Assembly: GCF_032362555.1 (NCBI RefSeq)
Contig: NC_083507.1
Coordinates: 7,381,001-7,445,000, forward strand
Length of the DNA: 64,000 nucleotides
Reading direction: 5' to 3'
Source of the DNA: Amyelois transitella
Lineage: Eukaryota; Arthropoda; Insecta; Lepidoptera; Pyralidae
Shown piece after piece: positions 53,801-61,500 of this stretch. Both the position numbers and the translations under genes were made by a program. The notes beneath the pieces were generated by a model. It was not told the origin of the DNA. It saw only the letters and a program-made list of their open reading frames with translations, and did not search any database. Position 1 is the first letter of the stretch; each line of letters starts with the position of its first letter.

Positions 53801-56800
53801 TAAAAACAAAATAACAAACAGTTAAATAATCAGGTATAATGCATCATTTAGCATGAAATAAACAGTGTCATACGAAATAAAGTTAAATTAACAAGTATAA
53901 CTTTAAACATAAGAATTATTAAAACGGTCGCTCCATTCGCTCTCACAAAGAATTAGTCAAAATAAGTTAGATTTCGGAAATTTTACTAATTTTCACTTAG
54001 AGATAAGCTTTCACCTTAAAGATGAATGATTGTGATACAAGAAGGCTGATTTTAAATAAAAACATAAAAAACTTTTTGACTTTTTTTTATCGATACAACG
54101 ATTACTCCTCCTTATTTATTGTAGGTATTATTTTATCGATTTGTAGCGGCGCGCTAGGGGCACGACAATTGATATTTAGCCAAGCGCTTAAAAGGTTAAT
54201 GTATTTATTTAATAAGTTTAGGTAAAAAGTTAGTCCAATTAAAAATTAAGTTTTATAGCTAGACTAAATTAAGTACATTTTACACACATGGTCAAAACCG
54301 TAAGGTACATAATAAGTATACTATGCAAAAAAAATATAATAATAAAAAAACACGTGCATTTACCGATTTGCGAAGTGTCAATAGTAACGCGTTGAGCAGG
54401 CGTTACGTGGAATACAAAAGGCGACGATGGTACTGGTTCTCCATTGAATTTAATGTCTACTCTATGCGGAGTGGCTGTTTCAGGCCTCCAAAACACTAAG
54501 CATCGTCCACCACCGACGACCTGTATTAAGATAGATAAAAGTAACTAGGTACCTAGTAATAGAATAGGAAAAGATTAAATGTTGAGGGTGAGGATGAATT
54601 TGTTTTTTTATCATCATCTTATATTTTTTATTAACATTATTACATAAATTTCGGCTGGGTGTTGATAGATAATAAGTCACCTAAAACTTTTTATGATAAT
54701 TCAATACCTAGATTAAACCTTTGCAAATAATAAATCTAAATTAATTAAAATTTCTAGCTAGAAGAAAATAAAATATACCTGAACATGGTTGGGTACTTCT
54801 CCTTCATTGATAGAGATTTCCAACTGTCCTTCGCCAGCTGCACTTGCGTCCACTGAAATATTTTATTTTTTAGAAAATATCACCGTAAAATTTTAATAAA
54901 CAACTAAAACTAAGTATATGGTCCAAAACAGATAAAATCTCCATTCCATATTAGGTAACCCCAAGTTAGTAGGTAGCAGTTTTATCTAGTTAACTCTAGT
55001 AAGCCATTTGTAATATTACAATGCGATGTGTATTTGGATAAGGTGAGTAGGTATAACCGCTTACATGTAAAGCTTAATCACTTACATAAGATTTCTTTAA
55101 AAATCAACAAAATTTAATTATTACTAATGAAATTTTACGCTGTCTGTATGTATACATGGCAAAAGTTAGCTCTTACTTTTCTATTCTTATATATACTATT
55201 CTTATAAAAAGAGGTATAAAGATAAGCTTTTTAAAATACCTCTGAATTGGCATTGCTGTCCCACGACGGCGTTGCCAACATCCGTGACTTTGATGAGGCT
55301 GGCGTCGTAAACCTTCGCGACCAACGGACCAGCAGCAAGCTTGTCATCGGCAATCGATACCTGTAGTAGAAAAAAGGATACAGACGTCAACATAATCCAC
55401 CTACTACCGCTTTCAAAGCGCAAGTAGAAGAAGCGGCGGAACAATATAGAATGTATTATTTTGATAAAGAAGACAGGGAATAGTGATTAATGAGTGTGAA
55501 AAGCGTGATTCGCTGGTGGGTTACCAATGATTAATGTATGAGTATGAGTTTAGTACATTATATTGAATTTCCAAAGACATATTACGTTGAGGGCATCATG
55601 AGGAAACCTGCTTATTTGGGCATCTTGATATATTACCATGAGGGGTTTTTTTTTTTTTTTTTTATTAATTTTGTTTGTTTAAACTTTATGTTGTTGTATC
55701 ACATCTGTTTTTTTTTTAAGTCCTTAAAAGGCTTTCTAGTTTGTTTGCGATTTGATACAAATCAAACTAGTCGGCCCTTGTTTAACTTATTCAGAAGACG
55801 CTAATGGTTTATTATGTATTCATAAATATTTATCATATTATTTAAATTATAGTAAATTTAGTTGAACTATCTTTATTGGAATTATTGAGGTAGCCTTCTG
55901 GTTTGATTGCCATTTGATGCATTTCAAACCAGTTGGCCACTGCTTTATTTGTTTAGGTGTGACAAATGACTTATGATGTATTCCTACATATATTTATATT
56001 ATAATGATATATAATGAATTATATTAAGTTTTATGAAACACATACGATTAAATTATTGAGGTAGCCTTCTGGTTTGGTTGCCATTTGATACAAACCAAAT
56101 CAGTTGGCCAACGCTTTTCTCATTTGTTTCGAAGTCACGGCTGTTTTGTTATATATATACTTTTATTTACTTATTTATTACACATATTTATATTATTATA
56201 TTATACTTATATTTGATATTCACACCATGAGGGGTTAGGTTCCCCTGTAAAGTAGCAAAGGTAACGAAGTAGCTTCGTTTAATGTTAAGTACCTAACGGT
56301 CAAGGGGATAAAGATGAGGAGAAAAATGTTTATGTATTGTATGTATACATAGTGTTTTGGTTTTGCAGATTGCGCCGAAAGTTTATCATTCGATGCTTTG
56401 TAGTCGTAGCTGCAGTAACTACGTAGTAAGCGTAGCAGTTCGTAGTAGCTGTAGCGTTTTATTGTAGCAGTCGTCGTAGAATTTGTAAGTCTCGTAGCAG
56501 TTGCCGTAGCGCTTGGAAGCTTTGCATTGTGATTATGTTTTTAAAACGATACCTACCCTAATTTTGCGTACCATAATAGTTAAAGTAAAAAAAGAAGTGC
56601 TTGCTTATATGTATATTTTTTTGTTAATGCGTCCTCTATAAGTCCATTGGGATAGCATAACATTTCTCGCGACGTGCAGGCAGCCCTAAACATAACCATC
56701 AATCAATCCGCTTAATTATCTATCTGCGCGTTATCAATGTATTACGAGTTCGTGCTTACTGCTCGTCTACTCAGGGGTTAATCCCTAGCAGATTATGTTG

Positions 56801-58577
56801 ATGCACTAGATTATAATGTTTGACATGAAACATCGAATTGCTTACAGATAATGCTCTAGCTAGTTTGCCATGTTTGTTAGAGATGGGGGCGCAGAATCTA
56901 TGATTTACTTGGATTACTAATATCTACATAAGTAGGTACTTAGACTGAGTGGTCCTTTAACCACTCAGTCTTTTTCCCGTTGTGGATTAAGAAATAAACA
57001 AATATCTAGTACAGGCTGCCTTTCTGGTCGAAGGTATAGTGTGTGTTAGCTGCTTCTGTTCTCGCTTAGATTGTGAAAGTCAAAGAAAAGTTATTTAATT
57101 TTACCTTGAAATTCTTCTTATAGTCGACGGACTAGGAACCGTACTACTATTTTAATCTCGATTTCATCATCATCAGTTTAGTAAAATTAACAATATCAGT
57201 ATTAATACAGTGAAATAAAGTGGGTTAGCAGGCAAGTACAGAAAACTAATTTCAGGCCGGCTAAAAGTTATCATAAGCCGGAGTTTTCGCCGTTCCTATT
57301 CCAACTAAGCGAATACACACGTTTCATGAATTTTAAGCTAAAACTCAGAATTAAATAGGCATTTACGAGAACTCTTCGCTCTCCAATTACTTTTTTTATT
57401 CACTCATTTACTATGCTAATTGTTCATTTTTTCCCTCTTCAATTTTTAATGCAATTTACCTAATTTTGGTTTTTACAGCTTTTAAGTGTTTAGGTTTAAT
57501 TTCTTGAAGTGTCTTATTTTTAGAGCTATATATTTCGTCTTTTACCGTCCTCGACTGTCCTCAACCGCACCCAGAAAGTATACAAAAGAGTTGTACATAC
57601 CTAGGATCATTGCGTAAAACTAACCCGCATTGGAAATATTGCCACCAAAATTTTTACTTGTACTTTTAAAGTCCAATAGAAATGTAAAATTTTCGCTTAA
57701 TAAACGAACTTCAATGCCTTACATCAATAAGATGTGTTCCGACTTCCTCTGGTGTGAATTCGATGCGGTAGACCCCTGGTCTTTCAGCTACATCCAGCAC
57801 TCTCGCGGTCACGGGCCGTCTTGACGGGGCAGTCACAGTCACGCCGACCTGGTTACAACAATACAATATTATTTTTATTACACCGTATAATCACAGACTA
57901 AGGCAGTAGGTGAAAAGGTATTGACAAATACTTGCTTAATTACCGATTGTGCACAATTTTCACATTGTTTCGGACAATAACTAAGTAAATATTTGGAAGA
58001 TTTGGCCCAAATTAGACGATCTTTGTCTTTAGTAGATACTGATGTTAGCAGTAATAATTAAAGTGAACGAAACTTGCTATGTATGTACCTAACGATGTAG
58101 AAGTTGCACACCTACATTCCAAGCATTGACGAGTTCAAGGTTACATGAATGTATTTTGATAAATGAATGAGATTATCATTTGATGACCTTGGCCATTTAG
58201 AGTTACCAGCTAATGATCCTTTATATGTGCATGGTACTCACAATAGGTTCTTGTTCCAGGTCTTAATGGAGAGTTAAGCAATCGGTTTTTCAATAGACTC
58301 ATGTGGTTTAAAATTGGTTTATAAGCACTTAGTAGGGGATTTTAATTTGATTGGCAAATTATATTTGTTACTCTTTACGAAATATGCCAAAAGATGAGGT
58401 TGTCAAAATAATCATTTAAACTCTTAAAAATTATACAGACCTCACTCTTAGTGAAGGTAGTTGTTCCTGGGGCCGTAGTGATCTCGAAGACAGCCGGCAC
58501 CCGCGCGGGGATTAGCCTGGCGGGCTCGCCGCCGCCGCCCGCCGGCCCAGCCATCACCTCTACCTTCCACGGGGATC
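35867..58577 (-). CDS. cher: Filamin (Cheerio), 34 exons, C-terminal ~1,790 residues; 5' end missing
   Basis: Actin cross-linking scaffold made of Ig-filamin repeats. Exons, coding order: 58441-58577, 57723-57848, 55240-55360, 54779-54852, 54364-54520, 52550-52758, 51914-52093, 51718-51792, 50993-51152, 49646-49794, 49482-49554, 48904-49071, 48609-48778, 48118-48210, 47703-47847, 47362-47447, 46985-47177, 45856-46077, 45335-45498, 44928-45078, 44563-44811, 43880-44100, 43291-43498, 42574-42702, 42058-42240, 41260-41417, 40716-40895, 40169-40313, 39779-39994, 39105-39278, 38335-38510, 37809-37970, 37313-37492, 35867-36004. All phases close over 5,372 bases. About 19 repeats are marked by G-strand motifs such as VPGSPF (GRHVPGSPFTCNVYD, GEHVPGSPFILKV) and AGAGxL strands. 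The end, WAGRHVPGSPFPVMIFDTQE then ELRRYL, matches the insect filamin tail. The CH-domain actin-binding region and first repeats lie right of 64000. One donor (after 43880) seems to be GC. Confidence 0.95.
36795..36990 (-). repeat. Repeat family B in the last filamin intron
   Basis: TTTGCGGGGTTGACAGAGCC, CTCGAAAAGACTAAAAGCCA, AGTGACAGGTTGCTAACCTA and TATCCCTTAGTAGCCTTATA are the family B blocks in minus orientation. Confidence 0.6.
37137..37262 (-). pseudogene. Decayed copy of filamin exon 37313-37492 (3' part)
   Basis: On the minus strand the copy reads SRFLRNTRGAEAGQFTVRVR followed by GPKGAEL-stop. The real exon has SRFLCDTKGAGAGQLTVRVR and GPKGAFRVEM. A TAG replaces the codon before SRF, a frameshift and TAA follow GPKGAEL, and the donor GT is GA. 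It lies 50 bp beyond the functional donor, in the same orientation, inside the last intron. It is best read as a tandem duplicate of the exon's 3' end that lost coding function. Confidence 0.85.
39473..39592 (-). pseudogene. Decayed copy 2 of filamin exon 39779-39994
   Basis: Plus-strand text GAGAAGACAGCCGGTATATG, GGGCCAATCCACGTCTAGCT and AAGGAGCTCCCCACTCTTAG parallels GTGAAGACAGCCGGTGTATG, GAGCCAATCCACGTCCAGCC and GAGGAGCTCCCCCCACCAGG in the exon. Frame and donor are lost. With the next copy, the exon's 3' half exists three times in 520 bp. Confidence 0.8.
39602..39727 (-). pseudogene. Decayed copy 1 of filamin exon 39779-39994
   Basis: CAGTTCCTGGCGCGGCTAGT, AACGCTCTACGGGGAGCTCC and CTGACGCCATTGTATA parallel CAGTTCCTGGTGCAGCTAGT, AACGCTCTGCGAGGAGCTCC and GGCGCCGTTATA of the exon. 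The copy lies 52 bp past the donor. Divergence and stops show it is not a live exon. Confidence 0.8.
40499..40583. repeat. 85-bp palindromic mini-element in a filamin intron
   Basis: The ends CTAACACCCTGTGTCCACTT and (reversed) CTAACACCCTGTGTCTACTT form 28-base arms with three or so mismatches. The centre has its own dyad CCAAGATCTAAATCTTGG. It looks like a minimal foldback element. No gene is inside. Confidence 0.78.
41535..41700 (+). repeat. Repeat family B in a filamin intron
   Basis: AACTTGGGATTTTTTATTTA, GATGAACCTATCGCCTAGAA, CTTTGAATCTCAAATCCATA and TTTTCGAGACTGTTGGCTCT follow the family B order in plus orientation. The tail is replaced by GTCCACCGTAAG. Confidence 0.6.
42785..43140 (+). 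repeat. tRNA-derived SINE, near full length
   Basis: The head (GAGCGTTGGTAGTCGAATCG) with B-box GGTTCAAATGCC at 42848-42859 is tRNA-like, giving an internal pol III promoter. The body runs ACCTCGGCCATATACCGATG, TGCACATGGATCAAATACGG, AGGATCCATGGTCCAAGCCA, and the tail CAGGCTCCTCTTTAGAAAGG ... GGGAATAAAGCCAGGAG. It is antisense to filamin and lies in the intron between exons 43291-43498 and 42574-42702. Similar SINEs are common in moths. Confidence 0.8.
43765..43862 (-). pseudogene. Decayed copy of filamin exon 43880-44100 (3' part)
   Basis: GCCACACCAGCTCCTGGCGC is shared exactly, then GGTGAGCTAGCAG matches GGTGAGCTGGCAG and CACAGAGTGAGACACCCTAG matches GCACGGAGTGGGGCACGCTA. The copy lost about 70 bp internally. 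It begins only 17 bp past the exon border, in the same orientation. Confidence 0.8.
44345..44470 (-). repeat. Repeat family B in a filamin intron
   Basis: ATACATACATAAAGTCACGT, AAAGCCAACAGTCTCGAAAG, GAAAGGCCACGTTTAGGTGT and GATTGAATTGAGATTCAAAT are family B blocks in minus orientation, truncated at 44470. Confidence 0.6.
45690..45845 (-). pseudogene. Young decayed copy of filamin exon 45856-46077 (3' part)
   Basis: The minus strand reads CAGRHVPGSPFTCNVYD, identical to the exon, then MV-stop-VRVTILGPRG where the exon has VRRVRVTGLGPG. The single in-frame stop (TGA) and a retained GTATGA donor-like site make this the least decayed copy. It includes about 20 bp of intron past the donor. No acceptor precedes the copy. 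Confidence 0.88.
48440..48600 (-). pseudogene. Decayed tandem copy of filamin exon 48609-48778
   Basis: GTGTAAAGGTCCTTTTAACT, ACTTTGTCGAGGGACTAGCT and CAACACATGGCAAACAAA parallel GTGTAAGGATCACCCACGGA, ACTTTGTCTGGAGACTCGCT and CGACACATGGCAAACGAA. The similarity runs on through the donor region into about 30 bp of intron, so unit and original form a direct tandem repeat of about 166 bp. The coding frame is broken. Confidence 0.85.
49215..49480 (+). repeat. Repeat family B, near-complete copy touching a filamin donor
   Basis: The order is CGTGTGGTTCCCGGCACCAA, ATGGATGTCGTAAAAGGCGA, AAGGGATAGGCTTACAAACT, TTGAATCTCAATTCTAATAT, GGCCTTTCAGTCTTTTCAAG, TGTTGGCTCTGTCTACCCCG, then GATATGTATGTATA. The tail ends at the 5' splice site of filamin exon 49482-49554, so the intron side of that donor is made of repeat tail sequence. 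Confidence 0.75.
50740..50830 (-). repeat. Repeat family A fragment in a filamin intron
   Basis: AAGTTCGTCGGTTTCGGGCG and TATTCTTGTTCTGACCTTTC reverse to the family A blocks GGTCAG...ACCCGAAACCG(C/A)CGAGCTT. Only this middle part is left. Confidence 0.5.
50905..50955 (-). pseudogene. Possible short copy of filamin exon 50993-51152
   Basis: CCCTCGATGACGACAGGCCATGG resembles CCTCGATGACGAGGGGGCAGCC at 51117-51140. It covers the exon's 5' part rather than its 3' end, but again lies in the intron just downstream in the same orientation. It is short and less secure than the other copies. Confidence 0.4.
52150..52375 (+). repeat. Repeat family A in a filamin intron
   Basis: GATCAAATTGGAGATGTTTT, AAAGGTCAGGTCAACCACCC, TATGGATGAAGTGAAAGAAG and GTGGCAAGTGGAAAGATGTA follow the family A consensus. 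The GTTTTTATGTAAGTA end lacks a long TATG tail. Confidence 0.65.
52910..53005 (-). repeat. Repeat family A, minus copy
   Basis: ATAAAATCATGCCGCTTTCC, CGGAGGGGTAGGCGGAGACT, CTTTTCCACTTGCCGCAATC and TGTATCATTCACATTCATAA are the reverse complement of family A. With the plus copy at 52150-52375 it brackets one filamin exon (52550-52758). Confidence 0.65.
53270..53460 (-). promoter_or_regulatory. Promoter-like cluster in a filamin intron
   Basis: A perfect 8-bp DRE, TATCGATA, lies at 53423-53430. Beside it are the CTATCGACA...TGTCGATAG stem (53374-53398) and another CTATCGACAG at 53434. AGTTGGCAACACT and direct repeats of GTCAAAGTCAAGTGTCAAG precede them. In Drosophila, DRE (TATCGATA) marks many core promoters and filamin has a short isoform made from an internal promoter. 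This region lies just upstream of filamin exon 52550-52758 on the transcribed strand, so an internal promoter is conceivable. No transcript evidence is available. Confidence 0.3.
53486..54195. mobile_element. piggyBac-like MITE with TTAA target duplication
   Basis: TTAA at 53482-53485 and 54196-54199 flank ends CCTTTTAACCGCG and, reversed, CCTTTTAAGCGCTTGG. The TTAA target and CCY-start repeats are diagnostic of the piggyBac superfamily. Inside the left end are two TCGCATATATGCGA / GTCGTATTTCTGCGAC-like dyads, and a third GTCGCATAAATATGAC lies near 53752. There is no transposase frame (about 710 bp in all). It is a non-autonomous element in the filamin intron between exons 54364-54520 and 52550-52758. 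Confidence 0.82.
55720..56220 (+). repeat. Three tandem ~165-bp units each with a conserved hairpin
   Basis: Units start near 55725, 55887 and 56058. Each carries an 8-bp stem: CTAGTTTG/CAAACTAG (55736, 55763), CTGGTTTG/CAAACCAG (55898, 55925) and CTGGTTTG/CAAATCAG (56069, 56096). A 19-base loop containing CATTTGAT or GATTTGAT closes each stem, and an outer stem (AGCC or GGCT pairing with GGCC) extends it. The A-T to G-C exchange in both arms is a compensatory change. The third unit has a G-T pair that is stable only in plus-strand RNA. The units lie antisense in the filamin intron between exons 57723-57848 and 55240-55360. Confidence 0.75.
56395..56515. repeat. Degenerate GTAGC-type short tandem array
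   Basis: About 115 bp is built from variants of CGTAGCAGT and TAGTCGTAGCTG (GTAGTCGTAGCTGCAGTAAC, CGTAGCAGTTCGTAGTAGCT, GTAGCAGTCGTCGTAG, CGTAGCAGTTGCCGTAGCG). It is an impure trinucleotide-type repeat with no open frame of note. It lies in the same filamin intron as the tandem hairpins. Confidence 0.65.
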
Positions 58578-61500
58578 CTGGAAACAAAGGATTTGTTGTT
58601 GTTATGTTTCATATGGAAATAGTTTTTGTAAAACTTGTTTAAATTTAGGAGTTTTTTCTGTTGAGGTATAAAAAGAGGATATCAATCAAAATCGACATTC
58701 TCATAAAATCCACGAGTTCGGAGTTGCTGGCAACAACTAGTTACTTAGTTTAGTAGGACAACTCTGGAACCAATTATTTATTGTAGTAATGTGCTTGCCT
58801 GTGATACTTAAGTTCCCGGGATCGAATAATGGGTACGATAAAAAGACACCAAATGCCTTGGGAATTTATTTACGAGTAGAAAAAATCATAATATTGGTAC
58901 CAATGGCGACAATAATATCATCAAACCTTTGCATAAATAAATCGGTTTGAGCAACACAAACCGCAGTATGCGAACGACGGTCTATCACTTCACTTCAAAT
59001 TAACTACACCTAATGGCCGACAATTGTCATTCATGTGAATGTGTGTCTGTGTATCCAATGATTACGAATAAACGCAATTTGAATATTCACGTAACTTTTT
59101 ACAAAATTATGTCGATTAGAGTTAAATTTTGAGTTTGAATTCACTAATTTTATTTGTTGAATAAAACTTGTGTTTGTTGTACACAATTAAGGATGCGATA
59201 ATTTTTGAACTTTTTGTCTTATTTTGATAAAAGTTAAAAGGTAGGTAGCCATATAGTGTCTGCCGAAAGAATTTTCAATATAGTGGGACAACAAAATTGA
59301 TTAAGTGGTTTTTGAGATATTCATAATTATGTAAAAAAATGTGTTCGTGAGGTCTATGTTTACGGCGAACGATTTGTATCTATTTTTCCCGTGAATACCC
59401 TACTAATACGATAAAAAGTATGTATTTTAATACTGGTTATCAGTTTATACCTACCTTTCTGGTAAAGGTTTTCATGTTACGATACCTTTTTAAATTTGAA
59501 AACGTACTCGGTGAAGTCATTTCTACTTTGGGTTAACCAAAGTAATAAAAATGATAATTCTATGCGTTGGAATTTAAGCTTATTTTGATTTCTAAAATAG
59601 GACGAAGATATGTACTTCAATTAGCATAAAAAACCGATTGGGTGACTACCTATAGCAGGTTTCTTAAAATAGTAATTCAGGTTTATGAAGTAAACATAAC
59701 GGTTTTTTATTTCCTACAGTGAACTTCTACTCAAGTTAAATGATAGCCTCATCAATTGATCTGCAAAGATATTTTAACATATTTCAGTATCAATTTCATA
59801 CAATCTTTATAACAGACATACATACATATTTTTCCCTTCCGAGTCTTATTTGACTATACGACTATTGGCTCTGTCTACTCCGTAAGGGAAGTTTAGTTCC
59901 CTGTGAGATTCGGTACAGCGCATTGTTTTCAACTTGCTACGATCCTGCAGATTGCTTTATTTATTCTTTTCCTCTAGGCTCATAGCAATCTATAAATAGA
60001 CTAGTATGGGAATATACTATGAATTTTGCATTTTATTCTATACAAAGTTTCATAAGACACTAATAATAGACCTAACAATGTTGAATGCGAGTTCAAACAG
60101 AAGCGACATGCGGTAATTACTTTCTGCGACCTTCCGTTGAAGCTGTCAGCGGCACAGCATCAGCCCCGGACACCACTTGTAATAGAGATGCAATTAATAG
60201 GGCATTGTTACACCGTCTAGATGACAATCTAAACAAACATCGTTGAAATAGTGCGGTGTAACTAGGATAAAACCAGACTTAGTTACCTATTTCTTAAATG
60301 GTTTAGATTTAAAAATAAGCAGTGTTGGAACATGAGCGTCCCATCTCTTGGTTATATTGCTAATTATGGAAATTTATGGAAAAATACGCTAAGTATGGAT
60401 TATGATTATAGGTTAAATGGTAACCGGGAGAAATATGAGAAAGGAAAGAAGATATTACTTAAATAACTTAATTATCTACTGCAACTAAGTACCTAATCGC
60501 GTAATTTCGGTAGAACAGCGGGGCTAGTATGGCACGATATTTAGCGCGCGATAAACGAAGAGTGAGAATGTAATTGTCGAAGGAGTTCTACAAATGAACC
60601 CAGCGATCCCCGTATGTGATGTGATAGAAAGATAGACATTAAGATATAACAGACAGCTTAGTTTCATAGCAGATATGGGAACCACTAGATATGTCAGCAA
60701 GCTTACTCACAAGTCGAAAGATAAAAGCAAAGTGTTACTCAAGATATGTACCTAACTCTTTTCATGGAATTTAAACTGATTTATATAACACTGTAAATAT
60801 AATAATAATAAATCAGAACGTAAATGTGTTTTGGAAGACTTGACTCGTTAATTTTACAAACCTGTTGTTAATGCCATGTTCAACCATATTTCAAAATGCA
60901 TCAGATAGGTTTAAAGCGATGTGAACGAAATATAAATTATTTAAGAAGAATAATGGCCTCCAGGTTTTTAATGAATTTTTATTTAAGTAACTGTCAGTGG
61001 GTGTAATTAAATATTGATCTTTGACCTTTGGATTCGATGAAAATGGCTGGAACCACCAACTAGGCATAAAATGTCACTATATTATTTTAAAATAAATGTC
61101 CTAAGCTGTAGTTAGAAAAAAAATATATCTTCATAATGTAATAATTATGTCTGCCTTAAATTTTATATTAGTGCCCATGAACTTCATGAATATTCTAAAC
61201 AACACTTTTTCTATAGGTATAAATAAGTGTTAAGTAACTGGTACTTACTTAATTTTAATTGCAAAACTATAAGCCCACAACGACTTTCACGTAGGTAATT
61301 ACATTAGCGTATTTAGCTATCAGCATTACGTTGTAATTATTCCAGATTTTTCGTGAATCTAAAGGCGGGTTCACACATCTGTGTCCCGCACGAAACGAAT
61401 CGTTCGCGAGTTCCTAAGTATAGCCACTAGCCTGTTGGTTTACGTTGTATTCAATAACAAAATAAAACCAAGAGGCTAGAGAAAAGTTAAAATCAATTGC

